NCBI GenBank assembly: GCA_963617205.1
Contig: CAVEOA010000001.1
Coordinates: 124,001 to 188,000, forward strand
Direction: 5' to 3'
Source of the DNA: UBA11524 sp963617205
GTDB lineage: Bacteria > Bacillota > Clostridia > Christensenellales > Aristaeellaceae
Length of the DNA: 64,000 nt
Positions 26,581-34,746 of this stretch are shown piece by piece. The notes under the pieces are model-generated. The model did no database searches and had not been told where the DNA came from. It saw nothing but the letters and a program-made list of their open reading frames with translations. The first letter of the stretch is position 1. Every line of letters begins with the position of its first letter. The position numbers and the translations under genes were made by a program.

Positions 26581-27387
26581 ATGAAAAAGATCGGTCTGAT
26601 TGGAGCAGGAAACATGGGTGGCGCAATCCTGCGCGGGATGCTGACTTCCGGATACGCCTCGGTTGATGAAATGATGGTTTGCGAGCAGAGCGTCGAGAAA
26701 CTGCAGGCGATGGAAGACGAGTTCCCTGAACTGTGCCGCACAAACGATGCGAGGACGCTTGCTCAGGAATGCCGGATGATTCTGCTTGCTGTCAAGCCGC
26801 AGGTGCTCGGCAGCGTTCTTGATGAAATTCATGACTGCCTGAATGACCATGCCGTTATCTCCATCGCGGCAGGCTGGACAACTGCCATGCTGCAGGAAAA
26901 GCTTGCAGGAACGAATGCAGCGATGATGCGTGTTATGCCTAATACGCCGGCGCTTGTCGGTGCGGGCATGACTGCCATCTGCCGCGAAACGACGTTCTCG
27001 GAAGAGGATTTCGCATACGCTCAGGGCATTTTCGGTGCTATTGGCGAAACGATTATTCTTGATGAGCACTTGTTTGACGGCGTTACAGCAGTCAGTGGCA
27101 GCAGTCCGGCATACGTCTTCATCCTGGTTGAGGCGATGGCTGATGCCGCAGTAAAAGAGGGGATTCCGCGCACAGCGGCGATTAAAATGGCGGCACAAGC
27201 GGTTCTCGGCAGCGCAAAAATGGTGCTGGAGACAGGGAAACACCCTGCTGAACTGAAAGACGCTGTCTGTTCGCCGGCAGGAACAACCATCGACGCGGTC
27301 GAAGTGCTGGAAAAGGATGGATTCCGCGCGGCAATTCAGGAAGCAATGGCGGCATGTGCCGATAAATCAAGGAAGATGGCGAAATGA
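26581..27387 (+). CDS. proC: Pyrroline-5-carboxylate reductase
   Basis: Last step of proline synthesis, reducing pyrroline-5-carboxylate with NAD(P)H. The 268-residue protein has the dinucleotide-binding IGLIGAGNMGGAILRG, the conserved LAVKPQ and MRVMPNTPALVGAGMTA, and the C-terminal signature around SPAGTTIDAVEVLEKDGFR. AAGGAGG precedes the ATG. It lies in the hslVU-proC-rnhA run; its stop overlaps an alternative rnhA start. Confidence 0.96.
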   Translation: MKKIGLIGAGNMGGAILRGMLTSGYASVDEMMVCEQSVEKLQAMEDEFPELCRTNDARTLAQECRMILLAVKPQVLGSVLDEIHDCLNDHAVISIAAGWTTAMLQEKLAGTNAAMMRVMPNTPALVGAGMTAICRETTFSEEDFAYAQGIFGAIGETIILDEHLFDGVTAVSGSSPAYVFILVEAMADAAVKEGIPRTAAIKMAAQAVLGSAKMVLETGKHPAELKDAVCSPAGTTIDAVEVLEKDGFRAAIQEAMAACADKSRKMAK

Positions 27388-27416
27388 CGCAAACTGCAAT
27401 GGAAGGGGAGAAGGGC

Positions 27417-27908
27417 ATGACGGATTTGCGTCCCCGCAAACAGGTCAACATCTACACGGATGGCGCGTGCTCTGGCAACCCCGGTCCTGGCGGCTGGGGC
27501 TGCATTCTGGAATTTGGTCAGCATCGCAAGGAACTCAGCGGATACATGGCAGGGACGACGAACAACCGAATGGAGCTGTTTGCGGCAATCAGCGGTCTTG
27601 GCGCACTGAAGGAACCGTGCGATGTCAAGTTGTATTCAGACAGCGCGTATCTGGTCAATGCCTTCAATGAGCACTGGATTGACGGCTGGAAGAAGCGCGG
27701 CTGGAAGAATTCTGCCGGTCAGCCGGTCGAAAATCAGGATCTGTGGCTGATCCTGATTGCACAGACCAAGAAGCACCATGTGACCTTCTACAAGGTTAAG
27801 GGGCATGCCGACCATCCGGAAAATATCCGCTGTGATGAGCTGGCGACCGGTGCAATCAAAGAATATCGTCGCCTGAATGCGCTGGATGAAAAAGATAGTG
27901 CTACTTGA
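27417..27908 (+). CDS. rnhA: Ribonuclease HI
   Basis: Degrades RNA in RNA-DNA hybrids. The 163-residue protein carries the four acidic catalytic residues: Asp in IYTDGACSGNPGPGGWG, Glu in NNRMELFAAI, Asp in LYSDSAYLVNAF and Asp in RCDELAT, plus the basic protrusion with Trp residues (GWKKRGWKNS). ATG 27417 has GGGGAG upstream and gives a family-typical N-terminus. ATG 27384, overlapping the proC stop, would add 11 residues and cannot be excluded. Confidence 0.95.
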   Translation: MTDLRPRKQVNIYTDGACSGNPGPGGWGCILEFGQHRKELSGYMAGTTNNRMELFAAISGLGALKEPCDVKLYSDSAYLVNAFNEHWIDGWKKRGWKNSAGQPVENQDLWLILIAQTKKHHVTFYKVKGHADHPENIRCDELATGAIKEYRRLNALDEKDSAT

Positions 27909-27924
27909 GAAGGGAGACCATAAG

Positions 27925-27966
27925 CTCTAACTATTCGCTAAACCACAGTTTCACGAATAGTTAGAG
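27925..27966. repeat. Perfect 13-bp inverted repeat between rnhA and the tyrosine recombinase gene
   Basis: CTCTAACTATTCG (27925-27937) and CGAATAGTTAGAG (27954-27966) are exact inverted copies around a 16-base spacer. There is no T-run on the plus strand; an A-run follows, so it is a poor terminator for rnhA. It ends 28 bases before the recombinase start codon. It could be a regulatory dyad, a recombinase-binding site or a hairpin affecting translation. Confidence 0.7.
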
Positions 27967-27993
27967 ATAAAAAAGCTGCAGGAGGTGGTGAAA

Positions 27994-29127
27994 ATGTCCT
28001 CAAATACGCCATCGTACCGCGAACAGGTCGATGCAAAGCGAATTGTGCAGATTCGTCAGATCCTGCGTGAGCTGCCGCAGGCGTGCGGTGATTTCATCCG
28101 AAGCATTGCCGTGACGACTGGCACGTTCACGCGGCTGGCGTATTCCATTGATATGCGGACATTCTTCGGATTTCTGCAGCGCGAACGGAGTGCCTTTGCG
28201 GATACGCCGATCAACCTGCTGACGGACGCGCAGATTGGCAGCGTCACGCAGAGCGACTTGTCTGCCTATGTCGAGTACCTGACATATTATTTCAAGGCGC
28301 AGGATGATGGTGAAGATTCCGCGCAGGCGCTCAAACCGCTCGTTAACCATGAACTGGCAATCAAGCGAAAGCTGTCCGCACTGCGATCCTTCTACGAATT
28401 CCTGTTTAAAAATCACCGGATCGAGGCAAATGTCCTGACACTTGTCAGTCTGCCGAAAATCCACGAGAAGCCTATTATCCGCTTGTCTCAGGATGAGCTG
28501 CAGCGGATGCTGAGCCAGTCTGCCACAGGCGAAGGACTGACGAAGAAACAGAAGGAATTCCAGAAGCTAACGTCCAAACGGGACTTTGCGCTGATTTCAC
28601 TATTTCTTGGCACAGGCATCCGTATTTCTGAGTGTGTCGGGCTGAATCTGGCAGACATTGACCTTGAGAACAATGCGTTTCTGGTCACAAGAAAAGGCGG
28701 AAATCAGGTTGTCCTGTATTTTCCGCCCGAGGTTGCCGAGGCTTTGGCTGATTACATCGAGGAGCGCAAGCAAATTGAGACGCTGCCGGGTCATGAGGAC
28801 GCTCTGTTTCTGTCCCTGCAGAAGCGTCGGATGACGCAGCGGGCCATTCAGAATCTCGTCAAGAAGTATGCAGCGGTTGCAGCGCCGCTGAAGCCGAAAA
28901 TCAGCCCGCATAAGCTTCGCAGCACGTTTGCCACCAATCTGTACCAGGAAACTGGCGATATCTATCTGGTTGCGGACGTGCTTGGTCATTCGTCCGTTGA
29001 TACGACACGCAAGCACTATGCTGAAATGACGGATCAGCGACGCAGAATGGCAGCAGAGCATGTGCTGTTGCCGACGCGTGAAGAGGTTGAGCAAACGGAG
29101 CTTCAAGATGACGATTTGCAAAAGTGA
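27994..29127 (+). CDS. Tyrosine recombinase of the XerC/XerD type
   Basis: The 377-residue protein has an N-terminal SAM-like core-binding domain (about 20-150; LSAYVEYLTYYF, RKLSALRSFYEFLFK) and a catalytic domain with Arg in GTGIRISECVGL, Lys in TRKGGN, His/Arg in SPHKLRSTFAT, His in LGHSSVDTTRKHY and the nucleophilic Tyr of KHY. It is longer than classical XerC/D (about 300) because of an N-terminal extension and an insert near 105-120. With no phage or transposon genes nearby and a position beside lexA, it may be the chromosome-dimer Xer enzyme. AGGAGGT lies 7 bases before ATG 27994. Confidence 0.88.
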   Translation: MSSNTPSYREQVDAKRIVQIRQILRELPQACGDFIRSIAVTTGTFTRLAYSIDMRTFFGFLQRERSAFADTPINLLTDAQIGSVTQSDLSAYVEYLTYYFKAQDDGEDSAQALKPLVNHELAIKRKLSALRSFYEFLFKNHRIEANVLTLVSLPKIHEKPIIRLSQDELQRMLSQSATGEGLTKKQKEFQKLTSKRDFALISLFLGTGIRISECVGLNLADIDLENNAFLVTRKGGNQVVLYFPPEVAEALADYIEERKQIETLPGHEDALFLSLQKRRMTQRAIQNLVKKYAAVAAPLKPKISPHKLRSTFATNLYQETGDIYLVADVLGHSSVDTTRKHYAEMTDQRRRMAAEHVLLPTREEVEQTELQDDDLQK

Positions 29128-29136
29128 AAACAGCCC

Positions 29137-29319
29137 TTAGAGCTCGTCATCCGACTCCCCTTCCAGCTCGATTCCAGTAATTGTAATTGCACGGTAATCA
29201 GCATCGCCGCTGACGCACCGCATGCAGTTATCACAGATTTTATCGGGATCCAAATCGCATCGCTGGCATTCGCCGCAGTCGATGCATTCCCGATCATACA
29301 GAACACACTGTTTAGCCAT
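29137..29319 (-). CDS. Cys-rich 60-residue miniprotein divergent from lexA
   Basis: A small acidic protein with eight cysteines at positions 5, 12, 15, 18, 21, 29, 32 and 35 (pattern CIDCGECQRC, then CDNCMRC), likely to bind zinc or an iron-sulfur cluster. The C-terminal 25 residues are Cys-free and acidic. ATG 29319 has AAGG 8 bases upstream. Its promoter (29351-29379) lies beside a LexA box shared with lexA, so it may belong to the SOS regulon. I do not recognise a named family. The gene ends 9 bases from the convergent recombinase stop. Confidence 0.75.
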   Translation of the reverse strand: MAKQCVLYDRECIDCGECQRCDLDPDKICDNCMRCVSGDADYRAITITGIELEGESDDEL

Positions 29320-29350
29320 CTGTATCCCTTCTTTCCTGTTGGCAAAGAGT

Positions 29351-29379
29351 AGTATAACATCGGCCAAAAGAAATTGCAA
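29351..29379 (-). promoter_or_regulatory. Promoter of the Cys-rich miniprotein
   Basis: On the minus strand TTGCAA (29379-29374) and TATACT (29356-29351) are 17 bases apart. The LexA box starts 8 bases upstream of this -35. Confidence 0.7.
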
Positions 29380-29386
29380 GATGCAT

Positions 29387-29400
29387 CGAACGACTGTTTG
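29387..29400. promoter_or_regulatory. LexA operator (SOS box)
   Basis: CGAAC-GACT-GTTTG matches the Gram-positive LexA consensus CGAAC-N4-GTTCG at all but one position. It overlaps the -35 box of lexA (29398-29403) and lies just upstream of the divergent promoter. A second CGAAC half-site occurs at 29431-29435. Confidence 0.8.
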
Positions 29401-29426
29401 AATTTTTCATTGGAGTATGATATAAT
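29398..29426 (+). promoter_or_regulatory. Promoter of lexA
   Basis: TTGAAT (29398-29403) and a consensus TATAAT (29421-29426) are 17 bases apart. The overlapping LexA box implies autorepression. Confidence 0.85.
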
Positions 29427-29455
29427 AAATCGAACAATATAAAGAAAGGCGGCGA

Positions 29456-30076
29456 ATGAATTCTATGCAAAGACCACGTGGTGATAATCAGCAGCGAATT
29501 CTCGATTTCATAAAGTCTGAAATTCAGACAAAGGGCTATCCACCGTCCGTGCGTGAAATTGCACAGGCTGTCGGGCTGAAATCAACATCCACTGTTCATG
29601 GACATCTCCAGCGGCTGGAGAAGCGCGGTCTGCTTCACCGTGATGCCATGAAGCCGCGTGCCATGGAAGTCATGGGCGACCCGAATTTCATCCGAAACAA
29701 CTCGACGGCTGTTCCGATTGTCGGTCCTGTGACGGCAGGCGTGCCGATTCTCGCAGAGGAGAATCTCGAGGAGTACGTCTCCATTCCGGAAGTCATGCTC
29801 GGTGAGGGCGAGCATTTCATCCTGCACGTCAAGGGTGAATCCATGATCGAGGCAGGCATTCTTGATGGCGACTACATTGTTGTCCGCAAGACATGTGAAG
29901 CCATGAACGGCGATATCGTGGTCGCGATGATTGAGGACAGCGCCACGGTCAAACGCTTCTACAAGGAAAATGGTCACTTCCGTTTGCAGCCGGAAAACCA
30001 TACGATGGAGCCCATCTACGCGGATGAGGTGACCATTCTCGGCAAGGTTGTTTCACTTTACCGAATCCTCAAGTAA
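29456..30076 (+). CDS. lexA: LexA repressor
   Basis: SOS-response repressor and self-cleaving protease (206 residues). An N-terminal winged helix (GYPPSVREIAQAVGLKSTSTVHGHL) binds the SOS box. The self-cleavage site is Ala-Gly in VTAGVPIL. The catalytic dyad is Ser129 in KGESMIEAG and Lys166 in ATVKRF, spaced 37 residues as in other LexA proteins. ATG 29456 has AAAGG 6 bases upstream. A LexA box in its own promoter indicates autoregulation, shared with the divergent Cys-rich miniprotein. Confidence 0.97.
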   Translation: MNSMQRPRGDNQQRILDFIKSEIQTKGYPPSVREIAQAVGLKSTSTVHGHLQRLEKRGLLHRDAMKPRAMEVMGDPNFIRNNSTAVPIVGPVTAGVPILAEENLEEYVSIPEVMLGEGEHFILHVKGESMIEAGILDGDYIVVRKTCEAMNGDIVVAMIEDSATVKRFYKENGHFRLQPENHTMEPIYADEVTILGKVVSLYRILK

Positions 30077-30091
30077 GGTTGGTGATTTGAG

Positions 30092-30760
30092 GTGGACGAA
30101 AAAGCAATCAAGCGTCAAAAGTACGGCATTCCAACCTACACGCTCGGCGAAGAGCTGCTAAACAGCATTTCCCATGGCATCGGTGCAGGACTCGGCATTG
30201 CGGCGCTCGTGCTGTGCATCGTTAAGAGCGCACACGCCGGCGATGGGTACAAGCTGGCATCGAGCATCGTGTTCGGGTTGACGACAACCCTGTTGTATCT
30301 GATGAGCTGCCTGTACCATGCACTTAAAATCAACCGTGCAAAAAAGGTCTTCCGTGTCTTTGATCATTGCACGATTTTTCTGCTGATTGCCGGCACGTAC
30401 ACACCGTATACGCTCGTGACCCTGCATGGTGCGATTGGCTGGGTCATGTTCGGTGTGGTATGGGCGGTAGCGATTACCGGCGTGGTGCTGAATGCGGTGA
30501 ATCTGAAGAAATTTGCGAAGCTCAGCGTCATTTGCTATGTGCTGCTTGGCTGGGTGATTCTGCTGGCATCGCGCACGCTGGTCTCGAATCTCTCCTATGC
30601 AGGTTTGATGCTGCTCGTTGGCGGTGGCATCGCGTACACGGTCGGCGCTGTGCTGTATGCCATCGGGTCGAAAAAGAAGTATTTCCATTCGATCTTTCAT
30701 TTCTTCTGTCTGGCTGGCACGGTGCTTCATTTCTTTTCGATTTACTTTTACGTTTTGTGA
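30092..30760 (+). CDS. Hemolysin III/YqfA-family membrane protein (PAQR superfamily)
   Basis: The 222-residue protein has seven predicted helices and the family motifs EELLNSISHGIGAGLG, LYLMSCLYHAL, VFDHCTIFLLIAGTYTP and FHSIFHFFCLAGTVLHFF. The conserved His residues form the metal site of the PAQR/CREST fold. A true haemolytic role is not established for most members. The start is GTG 30092, with AAGGTTGG upstream. It follows lexA by 15 bases and precedes the GAF gene by 14, so the three may be co-transcribed. Confidence 0.9.
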   Translation: MDEKAIKRQKYGIPTYTLGEELLNSISHGIGAGLGIAALVLCIVKSAHAGDGYKLASSIVFGLTTTLLYLMSCLYHALKINRAKKVFRVFDHCTIFLLIAGTYTPYTLVTLHGAIGWVMFGVVWAVAITGVVLNAVNLKKFAKLSVICYVLLGWVILLASRTLVSNLSYAGLMLLVGGGIAYTVGAVLYAIGSKKKYFHSIFHFFCLAGTVLHFFSIYFYVL

Positions 30761-30774
30761 CGGAGGTAGCCTCG

Positions 30775-31269
30775 ATGCATGCTGAAATGTCTGCTATGCC
30801 GGGTGATGAGCGCTTTTACGACCTGCTGAAGGAGCAGCTTATTGCGCTTTCGGAAGAGGCGACTCCCCTATCCGCGCTGTGTAATGCGGCGGCTCTGCTG
30901 TATAACGCGATGCAGGATATTAACTGGGCAGGCTTCTATATCCGCGTGGGTGACATGCTGCATCTTGGACCGTTTCAGGGAAAGCCGGCATGCACGCAGA
31001 TCCCGCTGGGACGAGGCATATGCGGAATGGCGGCGCTTACGCAGGCACTTCAGCTCGTACCGGACGTCGCCCTGTTTCCTGGGCATATTGCCTGCGACAG
31101 CGCGTCACGGTCGGAGATTGTTGTGCCGATTGTGTTGAATCAGTCGGTGTGGGGTGTGCTGGACATTGACTCTCCTATCCTGTCGCGCTTTTCTGAGGAG
31201 GATGCGCGCGGACTTCAGCAGTTCGTGGATACGCTGGTTCAGGCGGTTGACCTGACAAGACTGCTCTGA
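30775..31269 (+). CDS. GAF-domain free methionine-(R)-sulfoxide reductase
   Basis: The 164-residue protein is a single GAF domain of the fRMsr (YebR/YtsP) family, which reduces free Met-R-sulfoxide with thioredoxin. The family's three cysteines are present: PACTQIPLG, GRGICGMAA and PGHIACDSASRSEIVVPI. DINWAGFYI and WGVLDIDSP complete the signature. ATG 30775 has GGAGG 8 bases upstream. Its position after lexA and hemolysin III suggests a stress-related unit, but that is only context. Confidence 0.92.
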   Translation: MHAEMSAMPGDERFYDLLKEQLIALSEEATPLSALCNAAALLYNAMQDINWAGFYIRVGDMLHLGPFQGKPACTQIPLGRGICGMAALTQALQLVPDVALFPGHIACDSASRSEIVVPIVLNQSVWGVLDIDSPILSRFSEEDARGLQQFVDTLVQAVDLTRLL

Positions 31270-31286
31270 TTTGAACATCATGAAAG

Positions 31287-31327
31287 AGGACTTCTGCGGC
31301 AGATTGCTCTGTGCAGAAGTCCTTTTA
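31287..31327. terminator. Terminator between the fRMsr gene and galT
   Basis: AGGACTTCTGC (31287-31297) pairs perfectly with GCAGAAGTCCT (31313-31323), followed by TTTT. It serves the plus-strand genes and perhaps the convergent galT. Confidence 0.9.
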
Positions 31328-31328
31328 A

Positions 31329-32861
31329 TTATTCATATCCAAGCTTCTTCATGAAGCGTTTGAAGCCTTCCAGACCATGTTCATCCAGCTTATAGACGCC
31401 TGCGTCCTGAAGCACCTGTGCGCAGACATCCGCGACTTCCTGCTGTAGGACGTTCTCCGCTTCTTCAGGCGTGCTGCTGATGCCATTGCGCTTGACAACG
31501 TCCATCAGCCAGTCGAAATGCTTGGCGCAGCAGTCTGTTTCATCCGGACGAACAAGCGGCTTCTCGCCTGTCAGGTACAGCTTTGCCTCTGCCAGCTCTT
31601 TCTTCAGGCGTCCCGGCAGGATAAACAAACCCATAACCTCAATCAGCCCGATGTTCTCCTTCTTGATGTGGTGCAGCGGCGCGTGCGGATGAAAGATACC
31701 CAGCGGATGTTCCGCACTGGTGCGGTTGTTGCGCAGGACAAGATTCAGGCGGTAAACGCCGTCTTCCATGCGCAGAATCGGTGTGATGGTGTTGTGAGGC
31801 GATCCATCCGTTTCCGCAAGGATGTCGCAGGAAACATCGCTGTAGGTTCGCCATGCGTCAAGAATGCGGCTCGCTTCGTCAATCAACTTCTCTTCATCCG
31901 TGCCGCGCAGCTGGATGGTCGCCATCGGCCAGTTAAGCAGCGACGCGGATACTCCCTCCACCGGCGAAACGAGCTCGCAGCGGATGCCGGCGCTGTCCAT
32001 CGGGAAATGATAGCGTCCGCCTTGGAAGTGGTCATGGTTGAGGATGGAACCGCCAACGATGGGCAAATCGGCATTCGAGCCGAGCATGTAATGCGGGAAT
32101 TGCTTCACAAAGTCAAACAGGCGCACGAATGTGTCGCGTGAGATGCGCATCGGGACATGCTGACCGTTCAGCACGATGCAGTGCTCAGAATAGTAGGCGT
32201 ATGGCGAGTACTGCATATACCACGATTGACCACCGAGCGTCAGCGGAATAATGCGGTGATTCTGACGCGCCGGGAAATTCGCGCGGCCGCGGTAGCCGGG
32301 ATTTTCCACGCACAGCATGCACTTGGGATAGCCGACGCTGGGCGCGTTCTTGAGCTTTGCAATCTCGTTCGGATCCTTCTCGGGCTTGGACAGGTTGATC
32401 GTGATTTCGAGCCTGCCGATACTCGTATCAGCGAAATAGCGCACGTTCTGCGCGATGGCGTCGACCTTAATGTAATCGCACGTGCGGCACAGCTGGTAGA
32501 AGTATGCTGTTGCATCCACAGGCTGCGCATGGTCAAGGAATGAGCGGAATTGCTCGCGAACGGTCTTTGGCGATGGCGTCAGCAGACCTATTACGCGGGC
32601 AGAAAACAGGTCACGCGCATAGGTTAAGTCCTCAATGAGTCCCTTTTCGACTGCCAAATCACACAGATTCCGCAGCAGCAACGTTGCCGTTTCCGGAACC
32701 TCTTCCAGTGATGCCGGTTCTCCGTTCGGTGCGTCGAGATTCATGACATCAAGAAGCAGGTTACGAAAATAGCAAGTGTCCTGCTGCTCGATCAGCCCCT
32801 TTGCAGATGCAAATGTCAGCAGTTGCTCAATTGCCTGCGTCGCATTCTCTTCCCAGCACAT
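31329..32861 (-). CDS. galT: UDP-glucose-hexose-1-phosphate uridylyltransferase, class II
   Basis: Leloir-pathway enzyme exchanging UMP between UDP-glucose and galactose-1-phosphate. The 510-residue length is typical of the Gram-positive class II GalT. The active-site H-x-H lies in GGSILNHDHFQGGRY. Other family stretches are YPKCMLCVENPGYRGRANFPARQ, RIIPLTLGG and WYMQYSPYAYYSEHCIV. ATG 32861 has AAAGGA about 9 bases upstream. It ends the degV-map-galT operon; galK and galE are not in the window. It could process galactose released by GH53 action (inference). Confidence 0.95.
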   Translation of the reverse strand: MCWEENATQAIEQLLTFASAKGLIEQQDTCYFRNLLLDVMNLDAPNGEPASLEEVPETATLLLRNLCDLAVEKGLIEDLTYARDLFSARVIGLLTPSPKTVREQFRSFLDHAQPVDATAYFYQLCRTCDYIKVDAIAQNVRYFADTSIGRLEITINLSKPEKDPNEIAKLKNAPSVGYPKCMLCVENPGYRGRANFPARQNHRIIPLTLGGQSWYMQYSPYAYYSEHCIVLNGQHVPMRISRDTFVRLFDFVKQFPHYMLGSNADLPIVGGSILNHDHFQGGRYHFPMDSAGIRCELVSPVEGVSASLLNWPMATIQLRGTDEEKLIDEASRILDAWRTYSDVSCDILAETDGSPHNTITPILRMEDGVYRLNLVLRNNRTSAEHPLGIFHPHAPLHHIKKENIGLIEVMGLFILPGRLKKELAEAKLYLTGEKPLVRPDETDCCAKHFDWLMDVVKRNGISSTPEEAENVLQQEVADVCAQVLQDAGVYKLDEHGLEGFKRFMKKLGYE

Positions 32862-32888
32862 AGTCCCATTTCCTTTCTGCTGTATCAA

Positions 32889-33785
32889 TTACCAGGAAAG
32901 CACTTCATGACCCGTTTCTGTAACAAGCACCATGATTTCCCACTGTGCAGAAGGCTGCCCATCCGCCGTGAAAATCTCCCATGTGTTGCCGGGATGCGTG
33001 CAGACCTCATCTGTGCCCATGTTGACCATCGGCTCGATGGTGAAGATCATGCCCGGCGCGAGCGCCATCTCCGTGCCTTTTTTCGTCACGAAGCTGACCC
33101 ACGGATCTTCGTGAAATTCGATGCCGCAGCCGTGTCCGCCGATTTCACGGACAACGCGGTAACCGTTGCTGCGGGCATAGTCGTTCACTGCCTGACCGAT
33201 ATCGCCAAGGAAGCCCCAAGGCTTGACCTGCTCAAGACCAAGCGCGACGCACTTCTTCGTTACATCAACCAGCCTCTGCTTTTCCGGGCTGACGTTGCCG
33301 ATGCAGTACATTCTCGACGAATCGGAAAAATAACCGTTCAAGATGGTCGAGCAGTCAACATTTATGATGTCGCCGTCCTTCAAGATGACATTCTCCGACG
33401 GAAAACCGTGGCAGACCTGCTCGTTGACCGACGTGCAGACACTGTATGGATAGCCCTCGTAATTCAGCGGTGCGGGAATGCCGCCCATGTCGTGTGTCAT
33501 CGTGTACACGAGATGATCGATTTCCGCTGTGTTCATGCCTTCATGAATTTGCTTGCCGATCTCGTCCAGTACCGCCACATTGATTTTGCAGCTTTCTCTG
33601 ATCTTCTCGATCTGTTCAGGCGTTTTGATCATCTTGTGGTTTGGGATCTCATGACCGTTGAGCGCCAGGAAAGACAGCTGCTGGTCAAAAGATGCGTGAC
33701 AGCTCTTGTATTTTTTGCCGCTGCCGCACCAGCAGGTGTCGTTGCGTCCGGGAAGATGCAGAAGAAAAAGTGGCAATGTACGCAT
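32889..33785 (-). CDS. map: Methionine aminopeptidase with N-terminal SEC-C zinc motif
   Basis: Removes N-terminal methionine from nascent proteins. The 298-residue protein starts with a SEC-C-type zinc motif (NDTCWCGSGKKYKSCH, about 14-29) and continues with a type I MetAP domain. Metal ligands are Asp in NVDCST, Asp in YFSDSSRM, His in GGHGCGIEFHE, Glu in TIEPMV and a C-terminal Glu. SEC-C extensions are known in clostridial MetAPs and may aid ribosome or protein binding. ATG 33785 has AAAGGAG upstream. It is 19 bases after degV and 27 before galT. Confidence 0.95.
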   Translation of the reverse strand: MRTLPLFLLHLPGRNDTCWCGSGKKYKSCHASFDQQLSFLALNGHEIPNHKMIKTPEQIEKIRESCKINVAVLDEIGKQIHEGMNTAEIDHLVYTMTHDMGGIPAPLNYEGYPYSVCTSVNEQVCHGFPSENVILKDGDIINVDCSTILNGYFSDSSRMYCIGNVSPEKQRLVDVTKKCVALGLEQVKPWGFLGDIGQAVNDYARSNGYRVVREIGGHGCGIEFHEDPWVSFVTKKGTEMALAPGMIFTIEPMVNMGTDEVCTHPGNTWEIFTADGQPSAQWEIMVLVTETGHEVLSW

Positions 33786-33804
33786 AGGTACTCCTTTCGT
33801 TGAC

Positions 33805-34671
33805 TCAGCGGCAGTCTCCGAGGAAGAATACAGCAAGCGTGCCCGGACCGGAGTGCGAACCGATGACAGATCCAATATAGCTGACCTGTATGCCGGCAAT
33901 GCCCGGAATTTCCGCCTTTATCATATCCGCAAGCGAGTTTGCTTCTTCCTCGCAGTCGCCGTGGCTGATGAAAATCATCTGCCCTTCGGGATTGACGATG
34001 TGCTCTTTCACCTTGTTGGCAAGCATGCGGATGCTCCGGCGGCGTCCTGCAACCTTCTCGACCATGGCGAGGTGTCCCTGCTCATCCACATGTAGAATCG
34101 GTTTGATGCGAATGAGCGAGCCAAGCATGGCGCTTGTTGCGGACAAACGTCCGCCGCGGTACAGGAACATCAGGTCATCCACCGTGAACCAGTGGACGAG
34201 GTTCTGGATGTGCGCCTGAATCCAGGCAGCGTTTTCTTCGATAGACATTCCCTGCTCGCGGTTCTTCAGCGCGTAATACACGAGAAGTCCCTCACCTGCC
34301 GATGCGCACAGGCTGTCGACAACGATGAGCTTGCGGTCCGGATATTTGGCAGAGAGGCCTTTGGCAGCGTCCTTGGCCGAAGAGTATGTGCTGGACAGAC
34401 CGCTGGAGAAGGCAATGCAGAACACATCATGTCCATCGGCAAGCAGCTTCTGGAAGCTTTCCTCCCACGTTGCAGTGTTGATGGCAGATGTCTTGATGAC
34501 GACACCATTGCGCAGCTGATCATAGACATCCTTCTTTTCCTCGTCAGAAGCGCCGGGGATAAAGGATTCGCCGTTGCGCGTGCAGGAAAGAGACATCATT
34601 ACGAAGTCGTGCTGCGCCTCAATCCAGGAAAGCGGCATATCGGTTGATGTATCTGTAACAATATAGTACAT
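33805..34671 (-). CDS. DegV-family fatty-acid-binding protein (FakB-like)
   Basis: The 288-residue protein has the EDD fold of DegV/FakB proteins, which bind a fatty acid and present it to the kinase FakA. Motifs: IVTDTSTDMP at the N-terminus, IKTSAIN, ISSGLSSTY-like FSSGLSSTYSSA, VVDSLCAS, and GRRRS with a C-terminal GSVIGSHSGPGTLAVFF whose Ser-His-x-Gly-Pro loop contacts the carboxylate in FakB. A GTAGGAGG ribosome site precedes ATG 34671. Upstream lies a structured leader with a terminator, so expression is probably attenuated. fakA is not in the window. Confidence 0.92.
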   Translation of the reverse strand: MYYIVTDTSTDMPLSWIEAQHDFVMMSLSCTRNGESFIPGASDEEKKDVYDQLRNGVVIKTSAINTATWEESFQKLLADGHDVFCIAFSSGLSSTYSSAKDAAKGLSAKYPDRKLIVVDSLCASAGEGLLVYYALKNREQGMSIEENAAWIQAHIQNLVHWFTVDDLMFLYRGGRLSATSAMLGSLIRIKPILHVDEQGHLAMVEKVAGRRRSIRMLANKVKEHIVNPEGQMIFISHGDCEEEANSLADMIKAEIPGIAGIQVSYIGSVIGSHSGPGTLAVFFLGDCR

Positions 34672-34712
34672 GGTGTTTCCTCCTACGATATATAGATTGG
34701 ATTGGCTGCGGC

Positions 34713-34746
34713 GAAAAAAGGAGACAGAGGCTCATCACCTCTGCCT
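34713..34746 (-). terminator. Intrinsic terminator between the leader RNA and degV
   Basis: A stem of about 11 base pairs (GGAGGCAGAGG with CCTCTGTCTCC, one mismatch) with a short loop is followed by six T on the minus strand. No other promoter is evident between it and degV, so degV likely depends on read-through. Confidence 0.85.

Noticed and set aside
27994..29127. Phage or integrative-element integrase
   Set aside because: There are no other phage or conjugation genes, no tRNA attachment site, and the neighbours are core genes, so a Xer-type housekeeping role is more likely.
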